64,000 nucleotides of DNA from Leptodactylus fallax (GCA_947044405.1 CAMRHE010000354.1:620001-684000), one strand, 5' to 3'. Shown: positions 11,440 to 23,954, counted from the first letter of the stretch. Numbers and translations: made by a program. Notes: generated by a model not told the origin, from the sequence alone.

Positions 11440-11850
11440 ATAAAGAAAGCGTAGTCATCATTCATAGGCCCCACCATCCAATGATAATGATTATGGGCCC
11501 CCACATGGACTGTAGTGGTTCCCCTTCCTCAGCAGCAGTGTTGGTGTACTCAACCTCCTGTTGAGGACGCTGTTTGGCTGCAGTTCCCACATGGGGGTCA
11601 ATGCACAACAATGTTGGAGTGCCGGGACAGAAGAGTGATAACATGGCCCGGGAGGATGGGGCCTAAGAAAGGTGAATTTACTTTACTGTATTATTATTTC
11701 ACTTCTCTGCCCTTCCTTAAATTTTAACGGACCTGAAAATTCATTTAAAGTTCACAATTTCCAGTTCACTCGTCATAAGCCCCACTGTCCATTGTGCTGC
11801 TCTGTTGCTGTATTCTAGTGAAGATGAACATGAGCCTGTATATCAAACGA
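11440..11850. repeat. copies of the tRNA-associated block
   Basis: Two diverged copies of the block seen at 3456 and 6697 (near 11455-11650 and 11765-11810). They lie upstream, in the minus-strand sense, of the tRNA-Lys at 11300. A 12-13 base G run follows at about 11880. Confidence 0.5.
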
Positions 11851-12059
11851 AGGCAAAAAAAATTAGTAGTCATCCAATGGGGGGGGGGGGGGTCTGAAAA
11901 ATATTTTTTATTCCTGTGTTATAGCAGGTTTCTTAGCAGATACAGGAGAAGAGGAAGTCATGGATGGAGTTTCATCATTTACAACAGTGGGCCAAACTTT
12001 TTGAGTTTGTAACCAATAATAGTCAAGTCTTTTTACCAAATAAATGAGAAGAGACCAGT

Positions 12060-12132
12060 CGCCCAACGTGGGGCTCGAACCCATGTCCCTGAGATTAAGA
12101 GTCTCATGCTCTATCGACTGAGCTAGCCAGGC
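12060..12132 (-). pseudogene. tRNA-Lys (CTT), diverged copy
   Basis: A 73-nt tRNA-Lys-like sequence on the minus strand with anticodon CTT at 12097-12099. There are changes in the acceptor stem (C4 to T, giving a wobble pair), the D loop, the variable region, and the first T-stem pair (A opposite C). No T run of four or more follows closely. It probably is a decayed gene. Confidence 0.7.
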
Positions 12133-12523
12133 TACTGTCTTGTTCAGAGTTAACTCTCTAGATGCCACGTTTAAATTGTGGTAGACCAGTAGAGAGGATT
12201 GTTTGATATGCCAACATGCTGGCGCAGCTCCCACAGTTTCCTTGGTCACTATTAGGACATAGGTGATGTCTTCAATATACACCTCTGCCTCTGGACCATT
12301 TCCAATTTGGTGTCACAGCACCATTTTATGTCAGCCAGCCATCGTCACCCTCTTTTGCAGTGGTGTCATGAATGAGACTTCTGTGGACTGTGTTTAGTGA
12401 GAGGTTAGTGATGAACAGGGAAAACATTTTTGGTTCAGCAGGTAGATTTCTTTTGCCAAAAACTTCTGTTTGTGGCCAAAAAATATGCAAATCCTTACAC
12501 CATTCAAATGGGAAAATATGAGT

Positions 12524-12596
12524 CGCCCAACGTGGGGCTTGAACCCACGACCCTGAGATTAATAGTCTCTTGCTCTACCGACTGAGCTAGCCAGGC
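12524..12596 (-). tRNA. tRNA-Lys-derived gene with ATT anticodon
   Basis: This 73-nt sequence on the minus strand is tRNA-Lys in its body. Bases 34-36 (12561-12563) read ATT instead of CTT, which would pair with Asn AAU codons. Other changes are T27 to A (loss of pair 27-43), one acceptor change, and TTCAAGC in the T loop. A four-T stretch follows. It may be a pseudogene; the acceptor and T stems still pair. Confidence 0.65.
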
Positions 12597-12910
12597 TACT
12601 GTTCCTTTAAAATTTCTCTCTAGTTGATAGACAGATTTATGGACAGAGTTTTATCATTTTGAATGGGGGGCAAACTTGTAATGATCTCCCGCTATGTAAA
12701 AATGTCAAAAACCAAGCTGCGTCCCCCTGACCTTACAGCTGGTGCCCACATGGCTGTGGAGTTTTGGAATAAAGCACCTTGTACAACAGCGACATCTAGT
12801 GCTCGGTGGCAGAATTAACACATACCTCATTTGCTTTGGTTTTAAAAGGGCACTGATAGCGTTCTAGCGGTATATAATACCGCCCATCTCCGAGAACATG
12901 AAAGGTCCTC

Positions 12911-13225
12911 TTTAAAGGGTTGTCTACGAATTTCGAAAACCCTGGGGGAGGCAGAGGAAGGGGAAACATTAAAATAAAACTGATACTCACCTGTCCCTGC
13001 TCCAGTGCAAGTCCCCGCGGCACGTGAATTAGTGGCCTCAGCAGCCACAAGAAGGGAACTGGTGTTGTCACTTACATATGTCAACGGTTCCTTTCCTTGG
13101 CCACGTGTGGTGAGGACTTCCACCAGCACAGGCACCGGCGTGAGCTGGACCAAACAACGGAGCACCAGGAATAGGTGAATATAATTTTTTCCGCGTTTAC
13201 GAAATTTGTGGACAACCCTTTTAAT
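12911..13225. mobile_element. short inverted-repeat element
   Basis: The left end 'aaagggttgtctacgaattt' and the right end 'aaatttgtggacaaccctttt' are imperfect inverted repeats about 300 bp apart. The interior has no transposase. A related piece with a similar right end ('ctggacagcccctttaata') lies at about 48110-48372. It is read as a MITE-type element. Confidence 0.55.
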
Positions 13226-13353
13226 AAATGCCCCCAGAGTGTTATAATTTACAAGGGTGGGACAGATATAATAACTAGGGACGAGAAAATCTGGGCCATT
13301 GTTGTCAAGTTCTCCTATAAGTGTGAGGCCCTAGGCAGCTGACTAGGTAGCCC

Positions 13354-13508
13354 AGTAGTGGAAGAGTGAAGAAATCAGGCGATACCTTTTAGAGGCTAAC
13401 TGAGTATATTAGATAAGTAAGCTTTCAAGAGGACTAGCTCTCGAAGAGTCAAATATACTCAGTTAGCCTCTAAAAGGTATCGCCTGATTTCTTCACTCTT
13501 CCACTACT
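13354..13508. mobile_element. foldback element, family F1
   Basis: The arms 13354-13412 and about 13450-13508 are near-perfect inverted complements ('agtagtggaagagtgaag' against 'cttcactcttccactact'). A 17-bp near-identical direct repeat flanks a slightly larger unit (13342-13358 and 13541-13557), consistent with a target duplication. A second member lies in ANGPTL6 intron 3 at about 33492-33704. Confidence 0.65.
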
Positions 13509-13560
13509 TTCAATGGCTAACACGGTACAACATTATACTACTAGGTATCCCAGTAGACAG

Positions 13561-13910
13561 TCTAGTGAGCAGGGCGTATACTACATGTGACTGGCTTAGT
13601 CTGATTCATGAACATGTCTCCTTGGCAGCGGACTGATGGAAATCTCCTGTTGCTGAAAGGACCGGAACATTCAAGAAAAAAAGTTCTACTAAAAATACAG
13701 TCAGTCGCTATGCTTGGCTCCTGCCCATCGCACACCATTGTACGGCCAAACCCTGGTAGTTCAGATTTCTGGAAAGAAAATGTTGAATTCCTGTGGAGCA
13801 AACGAAACCGTGGATATTTCTTTTTTTTTTTTGCAACAAATAAAAGAACTGAGAAATTTTCCCCAACTTCCACAAAATGTGTCTTCAAAAGCAGCATAGA
13901 CTGGACTTCT
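13561..13910. other. spacer, nothing recognised
   Basis: Overlapping open frames of about 105-111 codons run on both strands here, but neither resembles a known family and both cross homopolymer runs. I see no gene. Confidence 0.4.
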
Positions 13911-13916
13911 TATGGG

Positions 13917-14006
13917 GATAGATAGATAGCTAAAAAAAAAAAAAAAAAAGATAGATAGATATGAGATAGATAGATAGGAGATAGATAGATAGATATGAGA
14001 TAGACA
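13917..14006. repeat. GATA microsatellite
   Basis: Runs of (GATA)n are interrupted by an 18-base A stretch and by 'gatatgagatag' variants. Confidence 0.9.
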
Positions 14007-14117
14007 GCTCATCTTTCCATAAAAGTCAGAGGCATAACAAGTAACTATAAGGCCCTATAGCAAAACTTGTAATGGGGCCCAACTCTTCCATGACCACATA
14101 TAGCAACAAATTCTGAA

Positions 14118-15251
14118 CAATGTCACAGTACAGGGATAATACACACATTGATGTCACAGTACAGAGATAATAGACACAGTGATGTCACAGTACAGAGATA
14201 ATACACACAGTGATGTCACAGTACAGAGATAATATACACAGTGATGTCACAGTACAGGGATAATATACACAGTGATGTCACAGTACAGAGATAATAAACA
14301 GTGATGTCACAGTACAGAGATAATAAACACAGTGATGTTACAGTACAAGGATAATACACACAGCAATGTCACAGTACAGGGATAATATACACAGTGATGT
14401 CACAGTACAGCGATAATAAACACAGTGATGTCACAGTACAGTGATAATAAACTGATGTCACAGTACAGTGATAATATACACAGTGATGTCACAGTACAGA
14501 GATAATAAACACAATGATGTCACAGTACAGAGATAATAAACACAGTGATGTCACAGTACAAGGATAATACACACAGTGATGTCACAGTACAAGGATAATA
14601 AACACAGTGATGTCACAGTACAGAGATAATACACACAGTGATGTCACAGTACAGAGATAATAAACACAGTGATGTCACAGTACAGAGATAATACACACAG
14701 TGATGTCACAGTACAGAGATAATAAACACAGTGATGTCACAGTACAGAGATAATAAACAGTGATGTCACAGTACAGAGATAATAAACACAGTGATGTTAC
14801 AGTACAAGGATAATACACACAGCAATGTCACAGTACAGGGATAATATACACAGTGATGTCACAGTACAGCGATAATAAACACAGTGATGTCACAGTACAG
14901 TGATAATAAACTGATGTCACAGTACAGTGATAATATACACAGTGATGTCACAGTACAGAGATAATAAACACAATGATGTCACAGTACAGAGATAATAAAC
15001 ACAGTGATGTCACAGTACAAGGATAATACACACAGTGATGTCACAGTACAAGGATAATAAACACAGTGATGTCACAGTACAGAGATAATACACACAGTGA
15101 TGTCACAGTACAGAGATAATAAACACAGTGATGTCACAGTACAGAGATAATACACACAGTGATGTCACAGTACAGAGATAATAAACACAGTGATGTCACA
15201 GTACAGGGATAATACACACAGTGATGTCACAGTACAGGGATAACAGACACA
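14118..15251. repeat. minisatellite, about 31-bp unit
   Basis: About 36 tandem copies of a unit containing 'gatgtcacagtacagaga' followed by 'taataaacacagt'. Single units vary by small deletions (for example 'aaacagtgatg' and 'aaactgatg'). These variants recur 459 bp apart (14291 and 14750), showing that a block of about 15 units was duplicated as a whole. Confidence 0.95.
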
Positions 15252-15569
15252 GCCTCCGATTGTTTGAGTGACATTTCCTACTTTGTCACACTATGTCTGT
15301 AGATAGGGGCAATTATCTAGAACAAAGAGTGAAGCCACAGCAGCAGAAGAATTGCCCCTAAAGCTCTTTCAGCTAATTTGCATGCATTATAGAATAAATA
15401 CATAATAATAACAATAATAAATAATACAAAAATAAAACATTAACAAATAAATACAAAATAAAGAATAAAACACTAATGTTCATGAAAATGGGGCTGCAGT
15501 GCAGAATAAGAAAGACATCTTTGGAAAGTGTAGAATCCGCCCTACAAGGTACTGCCATTAGTATGATTA
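15252..15569. other. AT-rich spacer between two minisatellites
   Basis: AT-rich spacer with a run of short 'aataaa'-like words at 15390-15470. No gene is recognised. Confidence 0.5.
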
Positions 15570-17354
15570 GTACTCAGGATAAAGATGGGGCCACAGCGCA
15601 GGTACTCAGGATAATGATGGGGCCACAGCAGAGGTACATAGGATAATGATGGGGCCACAGTGCAGGTACTCAGGATAATGATGGGGCCACAGCAGAGGTA
15701 CATAGGATAATGATGGGGCCACAGCGCATGTACTCAGGATAATGATGGGGCCACAGCGCAGGTACTCAGGATAATGATGGGGCCACAGCGCAGGTACTCA
15801 GGATAATGATGGGGCCACAGCGCAGGTACTCAGGATAATGATGGGGCCACAGCGCAGGTACTCAGGATAATGATGGGGCCACAGCGCAGGTACTCAGGAT
15901 AATGATGGGGCCACAGCGCAGGTACTCAGGATAATGATGGGGCCACAGCGCAGATACTCAGGATAATGATGGGGCCACAGCGCAGGTACTCAGGATAATG
16001 ATGGGGCCACAGCGCAGGTACTCAGGATAATGATGGGGCCACAGCGCAGGTACTCAGGATAATGATGGGGCCACAGCGCATGTACTCAGGATAATGATGG
16101 GGCCACAGCGCATGTACTCAGGATAATGATGGGGCCACAGCGCAGGTACTCAGGATAATGATGGGGCCACAGCGCAGGTACTCAGGATAATGATGGGGCC
16201 ACAGCGCAGGTACTCAGGATAATGATGGGGCCACAGCGCAGGTACTCAGGATAATGATGGGGCCACAGCGCATGTACTCAGGATAATGATGGGGCCACAG
16301 CGCATGTACTCAGGATAATGATGGGGCCACAGTGCAGGTACTCAGGATAATGATGGGGCCACAGCGCAGGTACTCAGGATAATGATGGGGCCACAGCGCA
16401 TGTACTCAGGATAATGATGGGGCCACAGTGCAGGTACTCAGGATAATGATGGGGCCACAGCGCAGGTACTCAGGATAATGATGGGGCCACAGTGCAGGTA
16501 CTCAGGATAATGATGGGGCCACAGTGCAGGTACTCAGGATAATGATGGGGCCACAGCGCATGTACTCAGGATAATGATGGGGCCACAGTGCAGGTACTCA
16601 GGATAATGATGGGGCCACAGTGCAGGTACTCAGGATAATGATGGGGCCACAGCGCAGGTACTCAGGATAATGATGGGGCCACAGTGCAGGTACTCAGGAT
16701 AATGATGGGGCCACAGCGCAGGTACTCAGGATAATGATGGGGCCACAGCGCATGTACTCAGGATAATGATGGGGCCACAGCGCAGGTACTCAGGATAATG
16801 ATGGGGCCACAGCGCAGGTACTCAGGATAATGATGGGGCCACAGTGCAGGTACTCAGGATAATGATGGGGCCACAGTGCAGGTACTCAGGATAATGATGG
16901 GGCCACAGTGCAGGTACTCAGGATAATGATGGGGCCACAGCGCAGGTACTCAGGATAATGATGGGGCCACAGCGCAGGTACTCAGGATAATGATGGGGCC
17001 ACAGCGCAGGTACTCAGGATAATGATGGGGCCACAGTGCAGGTACTCAGGATAATGATGGGGCCACAGTGCAGGTACTCAGGATAATGATGGGGCCACAG
17101 CGCAGGTACTCAGGATAATGATGGGGCCACAGTGCAGGTACTCAGGATAATGATGGGGCCACAGCGCAGGTACTCAGGATAATGATGGGGCCACAGTGCA
17201 GGTACTCAGGATAATGATGGGGCCACAGCGCAGGTACTCAGGATAATGATGGGGCCACAGCGCATGTACTCAGGATAATGATGGGGCCACAGTGCAGGTA
17301 CTCAGGATAATGATGGGGCCACAGCGCAGGTACTCAGGATAATGATGGGACCAC
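15570..17354. repeat. minisatellite, 32-bp unit
   Basis: About 55 head-to-tail copies of a 32-bp unit ('gtactcaggataatgatggg' plus 'gccacagcgcag'). The copies are almost identical; nearly all variation sits in one hexamer that alternates between cgcagg, cgcatg and tgcagg. This suggests recent amplification. Confidence 0.96.
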
Positions 17355-17695
17355 ATTCCATTTTCTACACTTCATTGTTCTTTGTCACCACTAACTGCAT
17401 ACTATCTCAGTAAAAATGGGCCCCTTTGTTATAGGGCCACATTGTAGATTATGTGTCTGCTACACTGGTCATATATTTTAGAAATATGTATAGGACAAGG
17501 CTTCATAGCTTTCCAATGCAAAATCTGTGACAGGGCCCCCCACCTGCCATGTGTCTGTGACTTCTTGGGCAGCAGGGCCTGGGTGTGACGGCCACCTCTG
17601 CACCCCCTATAGCTGCCGCAGACCCTCAGAAGTAGCCGAGATTCCAGCACATGGGGAGGGCTGGCCCCGAGCTGCCTATCCTTATCCTGCAGTCC

Positions 17696-17768
17696 TACAT
17701 AAACAGAGGGAAGAGCTAGTGCTCCGACACACAGAGCCCAGTCCATGCTGAGCATCTACGGGATAACA
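17696..17768 (+). promoter_or_regulatory. TATA-like box and possible non-coding first exon
   Basis: A GC-richer island (17520-17760) carries two GATA-factor-like TATCC/TTATCC words (17676-17687) and a TACATAAA box at 17696-17703. About 30 bp later a short candidate exon ends at 17768 before GTAAGT. The next good plus-strand acceptor leading to a gene is the ANGPTL6 exon at 31637. A 5' non-coding exon for ANGPTL6 is therefore possible, with an intron of about 13.9 kb. The ATG at 17745-17747 would give only a short upstream frame. This is inference; no transcript evidence can be seen. Confidence 0.3.
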
Positions 17769-18099
17769 GTAAGTACCCCCTATACCCACTCTGTATGGAA
17801 ACATTGGCCAGTCGTCCTGCCAGGAGACATTATTATTATTGGCTTCGCATCTATAGGCTCATTGTGCTGAAAATATCTTCTGTTATACAAGTTTCCGTAC
17901 AGACGAAAAATATAAGACGACTCAATAGTGCAGCAGATACAGCCGTGGTTATATCTATATGTGTGGGGATGTGTAGGAAACTGTTCACACTGCAATCCAC
18001 AATGATCATGTTATTCATAGAGGCTTTATGGCTAGTGACGGGGCTTATAGCCAGCCCGAATAGTAGCCCTGAGGATGTGACATATGGGAGGGTTGTAGC

Positions 18100-19060
18100 T
18101 ATTAATATATCATGTATCTTATCTATGTTATATTATACTAGATTCACTACCGTATATAACCTATACTATATTATCTATGTTATATAATATTAGATTCACT
18201 ACTGTTTATAACCTACACTATAATCTGTGTTATATTATACTAGATTCACTACCATATATAATCTGCACTATACTATCTGTTATATTATACTAGATTCACT
18301 ACTGTATATAATCTACACTATACTATCTGTTATATTATACTAGATTCACTACTGTATATAATCTACACTATATTATCTATGTTATATTATACTAGATTCA
18401 CTACCGTATATATTCTACACTACACTATACTGTCTATGTTATATTATACTAGTATCATTACTGTGTATAATCTACACTATGTTATACTATATTTTCTATG
18501 CTATATAATATTAGATTCACTACTGGTTATAACCTACACTATATTATCTGTGTTATATTATACTAGTATCACTACAGTATATAATTTATGCTCTATTATT
18601 ATACTATTATCTGCATTATATTATACCACATTCACTACAGTATATAATCTATAACCTATTATATTATACTATATTAACTACACTCTATAATCTTATGCTA
18701 TTATCTACATTTTACTATATATATATATATAATTTTTAGTTTATTATTTGCAGTATATAATAATACTATATTATTTACTTTACGTTATATTATCCAATGT
18801 TTTATTTTATACTATGTTACATGTTGTACCTGAAGTTATATTACACTATATCTTCTATGTTATACTATATTACCTACATGATAGTATATGGATTGTAAAG
18901 TTCTACAGAATATGTCTGCACTATATATATTGTACTATATCATATTATCTGTATTACATCATCCAATGCTATGTATCATCTCCAGAATGTTATATTATAG
19001 TATACAGTCTATATTATATTATATTATATTATACTATATCTTATTATCTGTATATGCTCA
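18100..19060. repeat. AT-rich tandem array, unit about 50-60 bp
   Basis: Repeated blocks of the type 'ttatattatactagattcac' followed by 'tactgtatataatctacac' are clear from 18115 to about 18660. They then decay into a simple TATA-rich stretch to about 19060. Long open frames here are products of the low-complexity sequence. Confidence 0.85.
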
Positions 19061-20149
19061 GCTGTTCTCAGTCACTGGATGCAAAAAAAAAAAAAAAAAT
19101 GTTTCCATTCACTGTCAGCAAGCAGAGATCTGGAAAGCAGCAAAGAACGGAATCACAAAGTATAACAGAAAGCGTCAGAACGTGACGTTAAACTGCGCTT
19201 AAATCTTTAGGTAATAGTACACGGCAGGACACGAGTAGCTGACAACCTCTATGATGGCCACCAGTTGGCTGTCGCCCACATTTCCCAGTTACAGATATTA
19301 CATTGATATTACTAGTATCAGCTCTAAGAAGTTAATGGAGCTAATTAACTGAACACTAATTACATAATGTGCCCATCAGTGACACTGCAGTACCACCTAT
19401 GGCCTCCAGGAGGTGATAAAGAAACCATATACTTTAATACATTGCTATAGTTCCTTAGGATAGGTCATCAATTGAAGATAAGTAGGGGCCTGACACCCGG
19501 GCACCCTACGAATCATCTGTCCGAAGTGGCAGCGGCGCTCTACTTCACAGTCCATATGACGTCACATTCATCGGTCATGGCTTGATGGCAGCTCAGTCCC
19601 ATTCAAGTGGAGGGGGTTGAGCTGCAATACCAAGCATAGCCAATATACAATGGATGACGCTGTGCTAGCATTCATATGAATAGCTTGGACCCCCTTGTAC
19701 CCACTAGAATGAATATCTCGGCCCTCCCTTCCTCTGCTCCAAAAATATCTTATTTCATGTCTTGAGGGTGAACGAAAGTTTATTCCTTCTTGATCTCCAT
19801 TGATGCTCATTAAGGAGGAGATAGCACCCCAGCGTTTCTTAACCCCGTCATGTAAACACGGGCGACCTCCTGGAAGCCTTCCTGGCAGTATCCTGAATTC
19901 TCAGGCCTGTGTCCCGTCACCTTATCTTCCTCCTGTCATTCTTCATCCATGTAACTTCTATTCATTAAGACTGAAAGCAGCCAAAAAAATGTCTAGCGAG
20001 TACGGTGATCACAGCGATCTAGTAATCTATAGGAGAACGTGCTGGTTGTAGTAGTGAGCGGCTTTACATGATGGGGGAAGTAGTGCTATGTGTGCTATTA
20101 ACTGACACTGATTTGCATATTAATGATTCCAGCTTGAGGCTTCCAGGTA
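19061..20149. other. spacer with interspersed-repeat fragment
   Basis: No gene is recognised. A fragment at 19575-19650 ('gagctgcaataccaagcata') belongs to a dispersed family also seen near 31060 and 42785. Confidence 0.5.
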
Positions 20150-20435
20150 CTGGAAGATTTACACTGTGTGGGCCACTGGGGAGCATTATACTGTGGGGGA
20201 GGGCTCTGTGGAGCATTTTATACTGTGTGGGGACTCTGGGGAGCATATTACTTTGTGTGGGTACACTGTGGCTTATTATAGGCTCATTATACTGTATGGT
20301 GGTATCTGGGGAATATATTATATTGCGTGGGGCCACTGTGGAGCATTAAACTTTGAGAAGGGGGGCACTGTGGAACATTATACTGGGGGGGCTCTGGGGA
20401 GCATATTATACTGTGTGGGGCTACAGTGGTATTAT
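20150..20435. repeat. minisatellite, about 28-30 bp unit, diverged
   Basis: Roughly nine degenerate units of the form 'ctgtgtggggccactgggga' followed by 'gcattata'. The same family is found inside the element at 10.0 kb, at 23.95 kb, and inverted at 28.1 kb. Confidence 0.85.
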
Positions 20436-20524
20436 TTTTCCGCATCTTTTTCAGATCTCTGTTTCCCTTTGAAAACAATTGTATAAAAATCAGCACCAGA
20501 TCCTGCCATGTGAATGGGCCCTTA

Positions 20525-22370
20525 GATACATGAGTTCAGAAGACAGTATCACACAAGGGAGGTTTAGATACACCAGTTCAGTAGACAGTATCACACAGGA
20601 TAGACCTAGATACACCAGTTCAGTAGACAGTATCACACAGGATAGACCTAGATACACCAGTTCAGTAGACGGTATCACACAGGATAGACCTAGATACACC
20701 AGTTCAGTAGACAGTATCACACAGGATATACCTAGATACACCAGTTCAGTAGACAGTATCACACAGGATAGACTTAGATACACCAGTTCAGTAAACGGTA
20801 TCACACAGGATAGACCTAGATACACCAGTTCAGTAGACAGTATCACACGATAGACCTAGATGCACCAGTTCAGTACCCGGACAGCCTATCACACAGGAGA
20901 GGTTCTAGACCTACACCAGTTCAGTAGACAGTATCACACAGGATAGACTTAGATACACCAGTTCAGTAGACGGTATCACACAGGAGAGGTTTAGATACAC
21001 CAGTTCAGTAGACGATATCACACAGGATAGACCTAGATACACCAGTTCAGTAGACAGTATCACACAGGATAGACCTAGATACACCAGTTCAGTAGACAGT
21101 ATCACACAGGAGGGGCCTAGATACACCAGTTCAGTAGACGGTATCACACAGGATAGACCTAGATACACCAGTTCAGTAGACAGTATCACACAGGATGGAC
21201 CTAGATACACCAGTTCAGTAGACAGTATCACACAGGATAGACCTAGATACACCAGTTCAGTAGACAGTATCACACAGGATAGACCTAGATACACCAGTTC
21301 AGTAGACAGTATCACACAGGATAGACCTAGATACACCAGTTCAGTAGACAGTATCACACATAGACCTAGATACACCAGTTCAGTAGACAGTATCACACAG
21401 GAGAGGTTTAGATACACCAGTTCAGTAGACGTATCATACAAGAGAGGTTTAAATACACCAGTTCAGTAGACAGTATCACGCAGGATAGACTTAGATACAC
21501 CAGTTCAGTAGACGGTATCACACAGGAGAGGTTTAGATACACCAGTTCAGTAGACAGTATCACACAGGATAGACTTAGATACACCAGTTCAGTAGACGAT
21601 ATCACACAGGATAGACCTAGATACACCAGTTCAGTAGACAGTATCACACAGGAGAGGTTTAGATACACCAGTTCAGTAGACGGTATCACACAGGATAGAC
21701 CTAGATACACCAGTTCAGTAGACAGTATCACACAGGATGGACCTAGATACACCAGTTCAGTAGACAGTATCACACAGGATAGACCTAGATACACCAGTTC
21801 AGTAGACGGTATCACACAGGATAGACCTAGATACACCAGTTCAGTAGACAGTATCACACAGGATAGACCTAGATACACCAGTTCAGTAGACAGTATCACA
21901 CATAGACCTAGATACACCAGTTCAGTAGACAGTATCACACAGGAGAGGTTTAGATACACCAGTTCAGTAGACGTATCATACAAGAGAGGTTTAAATACAC
22001 CAGTTCAGTAGACAGTATCACACAGGATAGACTTAGATACACCAGTTCAGTAGACGGTATCACACAGGAGAGGTTTAGATACACCAGTTCAGTAGACAGT
22101 ATCACACAGGATAGACTTAGATACACCAGTTCAGTAGACGGTATCACACAGGAGAGGTTTAGATACACCAGTTCAGTAGACAGTATCACACAGGATAGAC
22201 TTAGATACACCCGTTCAGTAGACAGTATCACACAGGATAGACCTAGATACACCCGTTCAGTAGACAGTATCACACAGGAGAGGTTAGATACACCAGTTCA
22301 GTAGACAGTATCACACAGGATAGACTTAGATACACCAGTTCAGTAGACGGTATCACACAGGAGAGGTAGA
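20525..22370. repeat. minisatellite, 42-bp unit
   Basis: About 44 tandem copies of a 42-bp unit containing 'gatacaccagttcagtagac' and 'agtatcacacagga'. Because 42 is a multiple of 3, frames stay open over hundreds of bases on both strands (14-residue protein repeats); these are not genes. A block is duplicated with a 542-bp spacing, marked by the rare variant 'gtatcatacaagaga' at 21431 and 21973. Confidence 0.96.
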
Positions 22371-23480
22371 GATGAGTGCTGAATGTTATCTATCCCAGGA
22401 CATGTAAGTCAAACAACGATTTGTCAAGATCATGGAGTTGTGGGGGCAGGAATGATGGAAGATGGAGGGAGACAGTCAGGCCATGAATTTATCTTTAAGG
22501 TTATATATATATACAAACACACACATACACATATATATACTATATACACCTCTTATTCAATTAGATTTAATTATTTTTTTAATAAATCTTTTAACTTTTT
22601 CTTGTATATTTTACAGCATTTATGCCCTCAGGTAATCAAAATAGACGATACCGATAAAACCCACATGAATTATTCCCCCACCCGTAGGTGAAGGGGGAAA
22701 TAACACATTTTATAATACACATTGTAATTGTATTTTCTAGTTTTTGCTTTTAGATGCTTATATTCTTTGGTGTTCATTCATTCATATCTAAATTTTATTT
22801 TATATTTTATCAGGGCACATGGACAACATAGAGGGCCCATGTGCCCCTGTAATAATAGAAATAATGGTGTCTCATGGTGTGGCAGATGTGTGCGTAGCAG
22901 ACCCTAGTACAACTGTTACCTCAGCGCCCCCTATAGCTACACCCTGGTGTATCACCTAATATTGTAATAATCATTAAAAATTTCCATAATCATCTAACAG
23001 CCTGTTCGACATTTGACCTGTGCTCTCCTGTTCAAAATCTTCTTCTGCGGTATGCAATGAGACCACTAGAGGCCACTGTTTTGGGCATTCAGTTTCAACA
23101 GCCCCCCCGGGGGGTATAGCATTTCACTACAATTGACTTTTGACAATTGACTTTTTTTTTAAAATAATTCTTATGTTAAACGTATTTTTAAAGCATTTTT
23201 GATTATTATTATTTTTTTAATTTCCATGTCACAATCTATAGTTTAAAAAGTATTATATCCTACAATTTTCACTCTGGCCACCAATAGACTGACATTTGCC
23301 AATTCTGTAGGGGTTTTGCAGCAGTTACTTCATTTACATCACAGAAAGTATTACAATAGAAGATAACACCTCTATAGATAACACCACTGATTTGATCAAT
23401 ACATTCACTACTAGCAATAGATGATAGCACCAGGGCCGCACCTGCCATGAGGCCGACCTGAGGCAGTGCCTCCTGGCATA
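22371..23480. other. spacer, AT-rich, short microsatellite
   Basis: A CA/TA microsatellite lies at about 22505-22545. The rest is AT-rich without any recognised gene. Confidence 0.5.
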
Positions 23481-23728
23481 GGCTAAGTTCACACCTGGAT
23501 TCTGTTTCCCACTCCGCTTTAAAAATGCGGAGAGAAAAGTCCTGCAAGCAGCGCTTTTCTCTCCGCATTTTTCCGCCCCTTTTGGGTGGAAACCAGGTGG
23601 ACCCCATTATAGTCTATAGGGTCCGTGGGTTTCCGAGGGTAACTGCTTTTTTAAGCGGATTAAGTTTCCGTTCGGTGGGGTACCCAGGCGGACCCCCAAA
23701 CAGAAACCCGAACACAAGTGGGAACCTA
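23481..23728. mobile_element. MITE-type element
   Basis: The ends 'taggctaagttcacac' and 'caagtgggaaccta' are imperfect inverted repeats. Inside is a hairpin built on 'atgcggagagaaaag' and its complement (23525-23570). There is no coding capacity. Confidence 0.5.
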
Positions 23729-23954
23729 GAGATAAACTGAGGGCAGCAATTTTTTTAATCAGCTGCTACCTATTGGTATAGCATTGGTGACATATTTTAC
23801 TCACCGATCCCTGCTCTTGTCCAGTCCGACCTCAGGCTTCTTTCTGAAGAGGGCGCTGCAGCTTTCTTCAACATCTGCACCTTGGAGGCAGAAGTGGAGA
23901 CTAGATACGACAGGAGCGGGATCGGGGAGTAAAATATTGGCCGCTACCTGCTAA

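Noticed and set aside
1225..12282. Short minus-strand frames encoding VARLAQSVEHETLNLRVVGSS
   Set aside because: This peptide is the translation of the tRNA-Lys gene itself and recurs at every copy; it is not a protein.
12842..13165. 107-codon minus-strand open frame
   Set aside because: It lies entirely inside the inverted-repeat element at 12911-13225 and its edges.
13562..13925. Overlapping open frames of 105-111 codons on both strands
   Set aside because: They overlap each other, run through homopolymers, and resemble no family.
14118..17354. CRISPR-like regular repeats
   Set aside because: The units are contiguous tandem copies without unique spacers, and the DNA is vertebrate.
20479..22273. 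Long open frames made of 14-residue repeats on both strands
   Set aside because: They arise from the 42-bp minisatellite, appear equally on both strands, and have no initiation or splice context.
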